From positions 552,541 to 616,540 of the forward strand of contig NZ_BQUV01000001.1 in NCBI RefSeq assembly GCF_022835695.1: a stretch of DNA of 64,000 nucleotides, in the 5' to 3' direction. This DNA comes from Bradyrhizobium sp. Ce-3. Lineage in GTDB: Bacteria > Pseudomonadota > Alphaproteobacteria > Rhizobiales > Xanthobacteraceae. The position numbers and the translations under genes are program-made. Under the pieces are notes generated by a model. It worked only from the letters and a program-made list of their open reading frames with translations. It had not been told where the DNA came from and searched no databases. Shown here piece by piece: positions 16,155 through 25,065 of this stretch (positions within the stretch are counted from its first letter, which is position 1; the number at the start of each line of letters is the position of its first letter).

Positions 16155-18314
16155 ATGGCTGAACGGTCTTTTGCTCGTGAGGTCGAGGATCTCCGGCTCG
16201 GCGACGGCGACACCTTCCGCGGCGAAGGCATCCTCGCCATCACCAAGGCACTGCTGCAATCCGGCGTCGCCTATGTCGGCGGCTATCAGGGCTCGCCGAT
16301 CTCGCATCTGATGGACGTGCTGGCCGACGCCAAGGACGTGCTCGACGATCTCGGCGTCGTGTTCCAGAGCTCCGCCAATGAAGCGGCGGCAGCCGCAATG
16401 CTGTCGGCCTCCGTGATGTATCCGCTGCGCGGCGCGGTGGCCTGGAAGTCGACGGTCGGCACCAATGTTGCTTCCGATGCGCTGGCCAATCTCGCCTCCG
16501 GCGGCGTCACCGGCGGCACCATGATCATCGTCGGCGAGGATTACGGCGAAGGCTCCTCGATCATGCAGGAGCGCACCCATGCCTTTGCGATGAAATCGCA
16601 GATCTGGCTGCTCGATCCACGGCCTGATCATGAATGCATCGTCAATCTGATCGAGAAGGGGTTTGAGCTCTCCGAAGTCTCCAACACCCCTGTGATGCTG
16701 GAGGTGCGGGTCCGCGCCTGCCACATGCACGGCAGCTTTGCCTGCAAGGACAACGTCAAGCCCGCTCACACCATCAAGGACGCCCTGAACAATCCGAAGC
16801 GCGACGTCGGCCGCATCGTGCTGCCGCCGGCGGCCTACGAGCATGAGCAGGAAAAGATCAAGACACGGATGCCCGCGGCGATCAACTTCGTCCGGGACAA
16901 CCGGCTGAATGAAACGATAGGACCGAAGCAAAGCAAGGTCGGCATCATCATGCAGGGCGGGATGTACAACAACGTCATCCGCGCGCTGCAATATCTCGGG
17001 CTGTCGGATGCCTACGGCAACACCCAGATCCCGCTTTACGTCATGAACGTCACCTACCCCGTGATCGACACCGAGGTCGCCGAGTTCTGCCTCGACAAGG
17101 ACGCCGTGCTGATCGTCGAGGAAGGCCAGCCGGAATATCTGGAGCAGGCGATCAACACCGTGCTGCGCCGCAAGGATATCCAGGCGCGTGTCCACGGCAA
17201 GGACGTGCTGCCGATGGGTGGCGACTATACCGCGCAAGTGCTGCTCGGTGGCGTGCGCGACTTCATCGAAAAGACCGAGCCGCGGCTGCTGGGCAATCGG
17301 CCGCCGGCGCCTGACGCGAGCGCCGTGCTGAGCCATCCCGAGGTCGAGAAGCTGAAGCAAGTCGTGCCGGCGCGGCCGCCCGGGCTTTGCACCGGCTGTC
17401 CGGAGCGGCCGATCTTCGCCGCCATGAAGCTGGTCGAGAGCGAGCTCGGCGAGCACCACGTCTCCGCCGACATCGGCTGTCATTTGTTCTCGATCCTGCC
17501 ACCCTTCAACATCGGCACGACGACGATGGGTTTTGGCCTCGGCCCGGCCTCGACCTCGGCCTTCAACGTCAAGGCCGACAAGCGTTCGATCGCCGTGATG
17601 GGTGACGGCGGCTTCTGGCACAACGGGCTGACCAGCGGCATCGGCAACGCCGTGTTCAACAAGCACGACGGCGTCTTCGTCATCGTCGACAATTACTACA
17701 CCTCTGCGACCGGCGGTCAGGATATCCCGTCGTCGCGCGCGATCAGCAAGCGGCGAAAAACCAACAACTCGATCGTGCAGGCGGTGAAGGGCATCGGCGG
17801 GCAATGGGTCCGGCAGATCGACCGCACCTACGATGTCGGCCGGATGCGCGACACGTTGAAGGAGGCGCTGACCACCACGGAGCAAGGCCCCAAGGTCATC
17901 GTCGCCTCCTCCGAATGCATGCTGAACAAGCAGCGCCGCGTGAAGCCGCAGATCAGCAAGGCGATCAAGGACGGCGTTCGCACCGTCAAGGAACGTTTCG
18001 GTGTCGACGAGGACGTCTGCACCGGCGACCACGTCTGCATCCGCCTCTCCGGCTGCCCGTCGCTCTCGGTCAAACAGCTCGACGATCCCCTGCGCGATGA
18101 TCCCGTCGCGGCGATCGACAATTCCTGCGTCGGCTGCGGCAATTGCGGCGAGGTCGCTGACGCAGCCGTGCTGTGTCCGTCATTCTACCGCGCCGACGTG
18201 ATTCACAATCCGACCGGCTGGGACAAGTTCAAGTCAGGGGTCGCGATGGCCGTGATCGGCTGGCTGCAGCGGCGGCGCGATCGCCGGCGCCCGACGCTCG
18301 GGGCGCTCGTATGA
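16155..18314 (+). CDS. Indolepyruvate:ferredoxin oxidoreductase-like TPP-dependent large subunit (IorA-like)
   Basis: 719 residues, ATG 16155 with GGAGGG upstream. The N-terminal part is the pyrimidine-binding domain (GYQGSPISHLMDVL). The C-terminal part holds the TPP diphosphate site (VMGDGGFWHNGLTSG then VIVDNYY), and the end carries ferredoxin-like cysteine motifs (CTGDHVCIRLSGCP and CVGCGNCGEVADAAVLCP). Such enzymes oxidatively decarboxylate aryl-2-oxoacids with CoA to an aryl acyl-CoA, reducing ferredoxin. The next gene, overlapping by ATGA, encodes the gamma-domain subunit. Substrate candidates are indolepyruvate or an arylglyoxylate such as isatinate (2-aminophenylglyoxylate). The second prediction fits the cyclase-family hydrolase of the neighbouring operon. 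Confidence 0.9.
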   Translation: MAERSFAREVEDLRLGDGDTFRGEGILAITKALLQSGVAYVGGYQGSPISHLMDVLADAKDVLDDLGVVFQSSANEAAAAAMLSASVMYPLRGAVAWKSTVGTNVASDALANLASGGVTGGTMIIVGEDYGEGSSIMQERTHAFAMKSQIWLLDPRPDHECIVNLIEKGFELSEVSNTPVMLEVRVRACHMHGSFACKDNVKPAHTIKDALNNPKRDVGRIVLPPAAYEHEQEKIKTRMPAAINFVRDNRLNETIGPKQSKVGIIMQGGMYNNVIRALQYLGLSDAYGNTQIPLYVMNVTYPVIDTEVAEFCLDKDAVLIVEEGQPEYLEQAINTVLRRKDIQARVHGKDVLPMGGDYTAQVLLGGVRDFIEKTEPRLLGNRPPAPDASAVLSHPEVEKLKQVVPARPPGLCTGCPERPIFAAMKLVESELGEHHVSADIGCHLFSILPPFNIGTTTMGFGLGPASTSAFNVKADKRSIAVMGDGGFWHNGLTSGIGNAVFNKHDGVFVIVDNYYTSATGGQDIPSSRAISKRRKTNNSIVQAVKGIGGQWVRQIDRTYDVGRMRDTLKEALTTTEQGPKVIVASSECMLNKQRRVKPQISKAIKDGVRTVKERFGVDEDVCTGDHVCIRLSGCPSLSVKQLDDPLRDDPVAAIDNSCVGCGNCGEVADAAVLCPSFYRADVIHNPTGWDKFKSGVAMAVIGWLQRRRDRRRPTLGALV

Positions 18315-19876
18315 GAGACGAAACGGTCAAGCTGGCGCTTCCTGCCGCAGGTGACGCGACCGAGCGGCCGGTCTCGATCGCGATCGTCGCGATGGGTGGC
18401 CAGGGCGGCGGCGTGCTGACCGACTGGATCGTCCAGCTCGCCGAGAACCACGGCTGGGTCGCGCAATCGACCTCGGTGCCCGGCGTCGCTCAGCGCACCG
18501 GCGCCACGATCTACTATATCGAGGCGATGCCGCCGCTGGACGGCCGCAAGCCGATCCTGTCGCTGATGCCGACACCCGGCGACGTCGACGTGGTGATGGC
18601 GGCGGAATTCATGGAAGCCGGCCGCTCGATCCTGCGTGGTCTGGTGACGCCGGACCGCACCACGCTGATCGCATCCAATCACCGGACCTTCGCGATCGGC
18701 GAGAAGATCGCGCCGGGCAACGGCATCGCCGACCAGGGCGCGGTGACCGGCGCCATCGGCATCGCCGCCAAGACCGAGATCATCTTCGACATGAACGCGC
18801 TGGCGATCGCAAACGGCAGCGTGATCTCGGCAGCGATGTTCGGCGCGCTCGCAGGCGCCAGCGTGCTCAGCTTCAGCCGCGACAGCTATCTCGACGTCAT
18901 CCGCGCCGGCGACAAGGGCGCGCAGGCCAGCGTCCGCGCGTTCGAGGCCGCGTTCGACCGGGTGCAATCGAAGTCTCCGGAGCCGGCAGCACCCGCGCAA
19001 CCGGAGGCGGCTGCTACCGCCGCCTCGCCGGCTGCGCTGGATCCCCGTCTTGCCGGCCTTGCCGCCCGGCTGGTGCAGGAATTGCCCGACGCCGTGCAGG
19101 CGATCGGCCGCGCCGGGCTGAAGAAGGTGGTCGATTTCCAGGACGTGGCCTATGGCGGCGAATATCTCGACCTCCTCGGCAAGCTACACGCCGCCGACCG
19201 CAGCGCCGGCGGCGCCGGGCACGACTTTGCCTTCACCGAGGCCGCCGCAAAATATCTCGCCAACGCCATGACCTATGATGACGTCATCCGCGTGGCCGAC
19301 CTCAAGACCAGATCCGGCCGCCGCGCGCGGATCGAGGGCGAGCTCGAATTGTCCGAGGGCCAGGTGCTGCAGACCACCGAGTTCATGCATCCCCGCATGG
19401 AAGAGGTGATGGGCATGTTGCCGGTGAGCGTCGGCCGTTGGCTTGAAGCCAGGCCGCGCCTGCTGGGCTGGCTCGATCGTCGCGTCAACAAGGGACGCCG
19501 GATCAAGACCTACTCGCTGCCATGGTTCGTTGCACTCTATGTCGTCGGCGGACTGCGCGGCATCCGCCGGCGCTCGCTGCGTCACGCCATCGAGACCGCG
19601 CATCGGGACGCATGGCTCGAGGCCGCGACCGAGGCGGTACGAACCAACTATCAGCTGGGCGTCGAGATCCTGCAATGCCGGCGCCTGGTCAAGGGCTATT
19701 CCGACACCCACAGCCGCGGCCTGTCGAAGTTCGACAAGACGCTGGCCGCGATCAAGCTGGTCGCACCGCGCGAGGATGCCGCCGACTGGGCCCGCCGGCT
19801 GCGCGAAGCCGCGCTGAAGGACAGCGCGGGCAAGGAGCTCGACGGCGTGATCCAGACCATCAAGAGTTTTGCGTGA
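18311..19876 (+). CDS. Indolepyruvate:ferredoxin oxidoreductase-like gamma subunit with long C-terminal extension (IorB-like)
   Basis: 521 residues, much longer than archaeal IorB (about 200). Residues about 20-215 are the pyruvate/ketoisovalerate oxidoreductase gamma domain (AIVAMGGQGGGVLTDWI, then GVAQRTGATIYYIE). The remaining about 300 residues, joined by an Ala/Pro linker near 225-245, form the helical DUF6537-like region found in bacterial IorB-type proteins. ATGA overlap with the large-subunit gene, and TGATG overlap with the first MarR gene, show one coupled operon. The two subunits should assemble into the ferredoxin-reducing oxidoreductase. Confidence 0.88.
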   Translation: MRDETVKLALPAAGDATERPVSIAIVAMGGQGGGVLTDWIVQLAENHGWVAQSTSVPGVAQRTGATIYYIEAMPPLDGRKPILSLMPTPGDVDVVMAAEFMEAGRSILRGLVTPDRTTLIASNHRTFAIGEKIAPGNGIADQGAVTGAIGIAAKTEIIFDMNALAIANGSVISAAMFGALAGASVLSFSRDSYLDVIRAGDKGAQASVRAFEAAFDRVQSKSPEPAAPAQPEAAATAASPAALDPRLAGLAARLVQELPDAVQAIGRAGLKKVVDFQDVAYGGEYLDLLGKLHAADRSAGGAGHDFAFTEAAAKYLANAMTYDDVIRVADLKTRSGRRARIEGELELSEGQVLQTTEFMHPRMEEVMGMLPVSVGRWLEARPRLLGWLDRRVNKGRRIKTYSLPWFVALYVVGGLRGIRRRSLRHAIETAHRDAWLEAATEAVRTNYQLGVEILQCRRLVKGYSDTHSRGLSKFDKTLAAIKLVAPREDAADWARRLREAALKDSAGKELDGVIQTIKSFA

Positions 19877-20370
19877 TGCCGGCCGCACTCAAGGAAAGCG
19901 CCGCTCCCCTGTTCGGCCAGATCGAAACCCGGCTGTGGCTGCAACTGCTGTCGCTGCATGGCGAACTGTTCGCGTCGTTGAATTCGATGCTGAGCTCGGA
20001 GTTCGGTCTGTCGCTGGCCAAGTTCGACGTGCTGGCGCAGCTCGATCGCTACCGCGACGGACTGGCGCTCGGGCAGCTGTCGCAGAACCTGAAAGTGTCC
20101 GGCGGCAACGTCTCGGGGTTAGTGCAGCGGCTGCTCGCCGACGACCTGATCAGCAAGCAAATGTCGAGCGAAGACCGCCGCTCGTTCATCGTGCGCCTGA
20201 CGCCGAAGGGCGAAGCGTTGTTCAGGAAGGCGGCTGACGTGCACAAGCGGCAGCTCAGCGAACGGCTCGAAAATATCCCCGCGCAGGAGCTGGAGACTGC
20301 ATTGTCGGTATTGCGCTCGCTCTCCTCGAAACTCGGCAACGAAGGCAAAAAGCAGGGTCGCAGGACATAA
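19876..20370 (+). CDS. MarR-family transcriptional regulator
   Basis: 164 residues with a winged helix-turn-helix of MarR type. The recognition region is LSQNLKVSGGNVSGLVQRL, and the wing is MSSEDRRSFIVRLTPKG, the classical DxRxxxxxLTxxG motif. It is co-translated with the Ior-like genes (TGATG overlap) and with the second MarR gene (stop and start overlap at 20370). MarR proteins in catabolic operons are usually repressors relieved by the substrate or its CoA ester. The palindromes at 16112-16139 and 26033-26063 are plausible targets. Confidence 0.9.
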   Translation: MPAALKESAAPLFGQIETRLWLQLLSLHGELFASLNSMLSSEFGLSLAKFDVLAQLDRYRDGLALGQLSQNLKVSGGNVSGLVQRLLADDLISKQMSSEDRRSFIVRLTPKGEALFRKAADVHKRQLSERLENIPAQELETALSVLRSLSSKLGNEGKKQGRRT

Positions 20371-20852
20371 TGGCCAAGGAATCCAGGAGCAGATGGAAAT
20401 CCGGTCCGCCGCGGACGCGGGACCAGCTGCAGAGCTATATTCCCTATCTCTTCAACCGGCTCGCCAATCGCTGGAACCTGGATCAGAACCGCGATCTCAG
20501 CGAGCACAACATCAACAACGTCGTGTTCCGGACGCTGTCGGTGCTGTTCATCTACAAGACCCTGACCGTGAACGAGATTGCCGTGCTTGCGGTCACCGAG
20601 CAGTCGACCGCGAGCCGCATGGTCGAGTCGATGGTGTCATCGGGCCTCGTCAAGCGCGAGATCGCGGAGGAAGACCAGCGGCGCCGCGTCGTCGGATTGA
20701 CGGCGGACGGCGAGGCCCTGCTGCGCAAGATCTGGCCGATCATGGAGAACAACTACGACCGGCTGACCGTCGGCATCGATCCCGAAGAGATCGAGGTGTG
20801 CGCCCGCGTGCTGGCCAGGATGGTCGAGAACATCCGCCAGAACCAGATCTGA
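20370..20852 (+). CDS. Second MarR-family transcriptional regulator
   Basis: 160 residues. The winged helix-turn-helix shows IAVLAVTEQSTASRMVESM as recognition region and EEDQRRRVVGLTADG as wing. It differs clearly from the first MarR protein, so the two are not a recent duplication. The TAATG junction at 20370 means it is translated with the gene before it. It ends only 7 bp from the convergent SDR gene, whose operon carries the same palindromes in its promoter. Two regulators and two kinds of palindrome suggest one site per regulator, which is inference. Confidence 0.9.
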   Translation: MAKESRSRWKSGPPRTRDQLQSYIPYLFNRLANRWNLDQNRDLSEHNINNVVFRTLSVLFIYKTLTVNEIAVLAVTEQSTASRMVESMVSSGLVKREIAEEDQRRRVVGLTADGEALLRKIWPIMENNYDRLTVGIDPEEIEVCARVLARMVENIRQNQI

Positions 20853-20859
20853 CTCTGGA

Positions 20860-21588
20860 TCAAGGACTGAGGCCGGCAAGGCTGGTGCCGCCGCAGACAT
20901 AGAGCACCTGGCCGGTGACGAAGTCCGAGCGCTCGTCGAGGAAGAAGCGGATCGCGTGCGCGACGTCCTCGCGCGAGCCGAGCCGCCCGACCGGAACGTT
21001 GCGCGCCATCTTCTCCTGCTGCTCGGAATCCTTCGGGACGATGCCCCAGAAATTGTCGGTCAGGATCGGACCCGGCGCGACCACGTTCACCGTGATCCCG
21101 CTCGACGCCAGCTCCAGCGCCCATGTCCGCGCCATGCCGTGCACCCCGGCCTTGGTCGCGGAATAGGCCGAGCGCGTCGCAGCGCCCATCGCGGCGCGCG
21201 AGCTCACGAACACGATCCGCCCGAACCGCCGCGACCGCATCCCCTCCATCGCCGCCTGGGTCAGCAGCATCGGCGCGCCCAGATGCAGCTGCGCCAGCGT
21301 CAGGATGTCCTCCGGCTTCGCATCGGCGAGCAGGTTCGGCAGGATGATTCCGGCATTGTGCACGAGGCCATCCACCGCGTGATCGCGGCAGATCTCCTCG
21401 GCGACGGCCCGCGTCTCCGCCATATCGGTCAGGTCGGCGCGATAGGCGGTGAGCAAATCGTGCGTCCAGTCCGGCTTCTCGAGGCCGACCGAGACGACCC
21501 GCTGTCCCTCGCCGACGAGCTTTTTCGCCAGCGCCTCGCCGATTCCGGAATTGCCGCCGGTGATGAGTGTGGTGCGGGCCTGGCTCAT
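20860..21588 (-). CDS. Short-chain dehydrogenase/reductase
   Basis: 242 residues, classical SDR. The NAD(P) motif is TGGNSGIGEALAKKL, followed by HNAG and the intact catalytic set (FVSSR and YSATK). I start at ATG 21588, which follows AGGAG at 6 bases and overlaps the end of the ligase gene region; GTG 21594 is an alternative. Last gene of the operon with the Rieske oxygenase. A role in oxidising a diol or secondary alcohol from the oxygenase reaction, such as cis-diol or dioxindole-type intermediates, would fit the context. Confidence 0.9.
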   Translation of the reverse strand: MSQARTTLITGGNSGIGEALAKKLVGEGQRVVSVGLEKPDWTHDLLTAYRADLTDMAETRAVAEEICRDHAVDGLVHNAGIILPNLLADAKPEDILTLAQLHLGAPMLLTQAAMEGMRSRRFGRIVFVSSRAAMGAATRSAYSATKAGVHGMARTWALELASSGITVNVVAPGPILTDNFWGIVPKDSEQQEKMARNVPVGRLGSREDVAHAIRFFLDERSDFVTGQVLYVCGGTSLAGLSP

Positions 21589-21590
21589 GA

Positions 21591-23204
21591 TCACTCCTGC
21601 CGCCGCTTGAGGTCGCGAAGGTCGAAGAACGCGCCGTCGCGCATCAGCTGCGCGACGAAATCCTTCAATCCGCCGCGCTGGATCTTCTCGGTCGCGGTCA
21701 GCGGCAGTTTTTCGACGAACGCGATCCAGCCCGGCGCCTTGTAATAGGCCATCTGCTGCAGGCTCCAGCGTACGATGTCCTCGGCCAGCGCGCGGTCGCC
21801 CGGCTGCTCCGCGATGATGACCGCCGCGACCTCGTCGCCGCGCAACGAATCGGGCGTCGCCGCGACCGCGGCCTGCCGGATTGCAGGATGCCGGTTGAGG
21901 ACGGATTCGACCTCGACCGCGGCGATGTTCTCGCCGGAGCGGCGGATCACGTTCTTCTTGCGGTCGACGAAATGCAGATCGCCATCGGCATCGCGGCTCA
22001 CGATGTCGCCGGTGTGGAGCCAGCCGTCCTTCCAGGCCTCGGCCGTGGCCTCCGGGTTCTTCAGGTACTCCTTGAAAAAGCCGTAGCGGGGATCATCCCC
22101 TGCCCGCCGCACCAACAGCTCCCCCGGCACGCCGACCGCCGCATCGTGGCCGTCGTCGCCGACGATCCGGACCTCGACCTCCGCCGCCGGACGGCCGAAG
22201 CAGCTGGTGCCGATCTTGCGCGGCTCGACATGGGCGGCGATCACGCCGCCGCTGCCGGTCTCGGTCATCGCCCAGGCCTCGAGCAGCGGAAAGCCGAAGC
22301 GCGCCTCGAACGGCGTGTGCAGCAGCCGGTCGACGCCGGCGCCGAAGCCGAACCGCACGCTGTGCGCACGGTCGTCATCGGACGGCGGCGCGCCCATCAG
22401 CATCGAGGGCATCACGCCGAGATAATGCAGGCAGGTCGCGCGGCTGTCGCGCACCGATTGCCACCAGCTGCGCGGATGGAAGCGATCGAGCATCGTCAGG
22501 CTGCCGCCGACCGTCAGCATCGCCATCAGCGACACCGCCATCGCGTTCATGTGAAACAGCGGCAGCGGCGTGATCATGCGCACGTCGTCACCGCTGAGAT
22601 CGATCAGCCCGCCGACATCGCGATACCAGTCGCCGGAATACAGGAAATAAATGTTGGTCAGCACGCAGCCCTTGGGCTGGCCCGTGGTCCCCGAGGTATA
22701 GAGCAGCGCGCATTCGCTGGCGCCGTCGCCGGGGTTCGCCGGCCGCGCACCGCCGAACGGCGCCGGAATCTCGTCGCCGTCGGTCACCACCGGAATGGGC
22801 CGGCCGGCCTGCCGCGCCGCGGTCTCGACCTCGTCGCGCCGCTTGGCGAGCACGAAGGCGGCATTCATCTCGGAATGCGCGATGATGTATTCGAGCTCGC
22901 TGACCCGCAGATCGGGGTTGATCGGCACCACCGACACACCGAGCGCGTTCAGCGCGAACCACAGCTCGACGAAGAGCGGCCGGTTCTGCAGCAGCAGCCC
23001 GACCCGATGGCCTGCACCGTAACCGCGGGTCGCGAACACCGCGCGCCAGCGCTCGACGCGTTCGAGCATCGCGCGGTACGAGATCTCCCCGGCCGCGATG
23101 CCGTAGATGTCGGCGGTCTCGGGCAGCACGTTGAGAAAGCCGGCCTCCCCCCGCTGGAGGGCGATCTCGCGGAAGCGGGCGAAGACTGTCGTCGCTGTGG
23201 TCAA
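21591..23204 (-). CDS. AMP-forming acyl-CoA ligase (class I adenylate-forming)
   Basis: 537 residues, complete. Motifs in order: P-loop LLYTSGTTGQPKGCV, HMNAMA, AWAMTETGSGG, WLHTGDIVSRDADG, DRKKNVIRRSGENIA, and the C-terminal catalytic lysine in LTATEKIQRG. It activates a carboxylate to its CoA ester. The gene starts 8 bp after the oxygenase beta-subunit stop and is followed with a 3-bp gap or overlap by the SDR gene, so all are one operon. The substrate is unknown; an aryl or indolyl acetate or its oxidised product is likely. It is a distant relative of the partial ligase at the left edge. Confidence 0.9.
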   Translation of the reverse strand: MTTATTVFARFREIALQRGEAGFLNVLPETADIYGIAAGEISYRAMLERVERWRAVFATRGYGAGHRVGLLLQNRPLFVELWFALNALGVSVVPINPDLRVSELEYIIAHSEMNAAFVLAKRRDEVETAARQAGRPIPVVTDGDEIPAPFGGARPANPGDGASECALLYTSGTTGQPKGCVLTNIYFLYSGDWYRDVGGLIDLSGDDVRMITPLPLFHMNAMAVSLMAMLTVGGSLTMLDRFHPRSWWQSVRDSRATCLHYLGVMPSMLMGAPPSDDDRAHSVRFGFGAGVDRLLHTPFEARFGFPLLEAWAMTETGSGGVIAAHVEPRKIGTSCFGRPAAEVEVRIVGDDGHDAAVGVPGELLVRRAGDDPRYGFFKEYLKNPEATAEAWKDGWLHTGDIVSRDADGDLHFVDRKKNVIRRSGENIAAVEVESVLNRHPAIRQAAVAATPDSLRGDEVAAVIIAEQPGDRALAEDIVRWSLQQMAYYKAPGWIAFVEKLPLTATEKIQRGGLKDFVAQLMRDGAFFDLRDLKRRQE

Positions 23205-23211
23205 GGCGCAC

Positions 23212-23688
23212 TCACATGAAAAGCTGGATATTGCCGAACGGCGCGTCGAAATTCACGAGATCGATGCGCTTGAGCTTGATCTTGAGTTCATCGCCGACCT
23301 GCACGAGATCGTGCGACGCCCATCCCGAAAAGCGTTCCAGCGCGTCGCCGCGCGTCTCGGTGTAGATGAAGGACGTCCGTGCCTTAAATATTCCGGCTGC
23401 CGGGTCGCAGGCGAGGATCTGCGGCGCCTGCAGCAGATGATGGCAGCGGCTCTTCGGCTTCTGGCTGAAGGTGCGTTCGCCGGCCAGCCGCTCGATCCGC
23501 ACTTTCATCAGCAGCAGGTCCTCGTACATCAGCGACGGCTGTAGCACCGGATCCTGCTGCTGCCATTCCAGCGGCATCCAGTAGCGCGCTTCGGGGTGGA
23601 ACAGGTCGAGCCAGGCCTGCCACTGCATGGTGTCGAGCAGATCGGCTTCCCGATAGACGAAATCGGTGATGGTGTTTTCGCTGATCAT
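23212..23688 (-). CDS. Aromatic-ring-hydroxylating dioxygenase, beta subunit
   Basis: 158 residues, the usual length for the small subunit of Rieske non-haem iron oxygenases. Family features include FVYREADLLDTMQWQAWLDL and YWMPLEWQQQ near the N-terminus and the C-terminal LKIKLKRIDLVNFDAPF. ATG 23688 overlaps the stop of the alpha-subunit gene (ATGA). It has a structural role in the alpha3beta3 hexamer. Its pairing with the alpha subunit shows that this is a two-subunit dioxygenase rather than an alpha-only demethylase. Confidence 0.92.
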   Translation of the reverse strand: MISENTITDFVYREADLLDTMQWQAWLDLFHPEARYWMPLEWQQQDPVLQPSLMYEDLLLMKVRIERLAGERTFSQKPKSRCHHLLQAPQILACDPAAGIFKARTSFIYTETRGDALERFSGWASHDLVQVGDELKIKLKRIDLVNFDAPFGNIQLFM

Positions 23689-25037
23689 TCGGCGGCCTCG
23701 CCGGGCTGGTCCAAGTTCTTGTCCATGTCCATGGTCATGTATTTGGCCCAGGCATGAAACTGGTTGCGCATCTGGCGCTCCGACGTGCCGTTGATGACAG
23801 CGGTGACGTCGGGTTCCTCGCCGCTCTCGTAGAGCCGGCGCAGATTGACCCATTGATTGCCGTTGGTCTTCAGCCCTTCCTGGGCGCGCTCATACATTTC
23901 GAGGTCGTCGTGCCCGACGATCGAGGTCGGCGCGTTGATGAAGCGGTTGTACATCAGCGCGCGCTCGTAGAGCTTGTCGGGCGCCCCGACCAGGCGATAG
24001 ACCCAGCTCTCCACCAGCGTCCTGTCGACCGCGATCGGGATGAAATTGCGCAGGATCTGCACCGCGCCCTTGACCATGATGTTCGGGAAATAGACCGTGT
24101 TGTGCCGGACTTCGCCGAGGATCTCGTGCGCCCGCGTCTCGCCATAGGCTGCGACCATCTGGCCGAGATAGCCCTCGATGTCCGAATAGTTCGAGTGGAT
24201 GGAATTGTTGACGCCGGTATGGCCGTGGCCGTTGGGCCAGATCCGGATGCCGCTCTGCTCGTAGAACTCGTACGGGCTCATGAAGGGCCCGTAGAGCTGC
24301 ACCGCCATCGGCTTCTCGGTGGAGTCGCCCTGTTCGCGTTGCCAGACCTTGATCGCGGTGCCCGCCGAGCTTTCATGCGCCACCATCGGATGGCAGGTGT
24401 CGGTCTGGTTCTCCACCAGCATCTTCCAATTGCAGGTGTGCATGTAGCGGATCGGGGCGGCCTCGACGGCGAGCTTTCCCTGCGGCGAGCGGTCGGTCAT
24501 GTTGTCGATGGTCGAGAGGCTGTCGCCAAAATAGTCCTCGAAGGCGACGCCGTGCTCGCTCAGGCGCGCGAAGATGAAATCGCGGTAGATGACGACGTTC
24601 TTGATCTTCGACAGCCCGTCATTGGCCTGGGTCTCGGCAAAGCCGGTGCCCTCGTAGCCCTTCTTGAGCGGGATCGCGAGCAGCGAGCCGTCGGTCTTGA
24701 ACGACCAGGCATGGTAGGGACAGCGGAAGAATTTTCCGGTGTTGCCGCACGGCTCGGAGGCGATCTTGACGCCCTTGTGCGGACAGCGGTTGTAGAACAG
24801 GTGGATCGCGCCGTCGCTATGGCGGCTCGCCACCACCGGCTGCCGGCCGATATTGGCGGTGATGAAATCGCCGGGTTTCGACAACTGGCTGGCGTGTCCG
24901 ACATAGATCCAGCTGTTGGGAAACAGATGCTCCATCTCGAGCTCGAACACCTCGGGATCGACATAGACGTCGCGATGCACCTCGGCCTCGCGCACGAGCC
25001 CCCTGATCGCGCGGGGATTGTTTTCGTATTTCGCCAT
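23685..25037 (-). CDS. Rieske-type aromatic-ring-hydroxylating dioxygenase, alpha subunit
   Basis: 450 residues from ATG 25037 (GAGGCAAGAGG upstream). The Rieske [2Fe-2S] ligands are C85/H87 (RCPHKG) and C106/H109 (RCPYHAW). The catalytic iron ligands H216 and H221 and bridging D213 lie in VENQTDTCHPMVAH. The third ligand is probably the Asp of the GHDDLEMYERAQ region. It inserts both atoms of O2, or one, into an aromatic or heteroaromatic substrate with electrons from the adjacent reductase. The operon also encodes ligase and SDR. The substrate cannot be read from sequence; benzoate-, anthranilate- and indole-acetate-type acids are all possible. Confidence 0.93.
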   Translation of the reverse strand: MAKYENNPRAIRGLVREAEVHRDVYVDPEVFELEMEHLFPNSWIYVGHASQLSKPGDFITANIGRQPVVASRHSDGAIHLFYNRCPHKGVKIASEPCGNTGKFFRCPYHAWSFKTDGSLLAIPLKKGYEGTGFAETQANDGLSKIKNVVIYRDFIFARLSEHGVAFEDYFGDSLSTIDNMTDRSPQGKLAVEAAPIRYMHTCNWKMLVENQTDTCHPMVAHESSAGTAIKVWQREQGDSTEKPMAVQLYGPFMSPYEFYEQSGIRIWPNGHGHTGVNNSIHSNYSDIEGYLGQMVAAYGETRAHEILGEVRHNTVYFPNIMVKGAVQILRNFIPIAVDRTLVESWVYRLVGAPDKLYERALMYNRFINAPTSIVGHDDLEMYERAQEGLKTNGNQWVNLRRLYESGEEPDVTAVINGTSERQMRNQFHAWAKYMTMDMDKNLDQPGEAAE

Positions 25038-25065
25038 GGCGCCTCTTGCCTCCTCTTGCCTCCGC

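Noticed and set aside
16113-18032. 639-codon minus-strand ORF opposite the Ior-like large subunit
   Set aside because: Antisense shadow of a conserved gene; no start signal and an Asp/His/Arg-biased composition.
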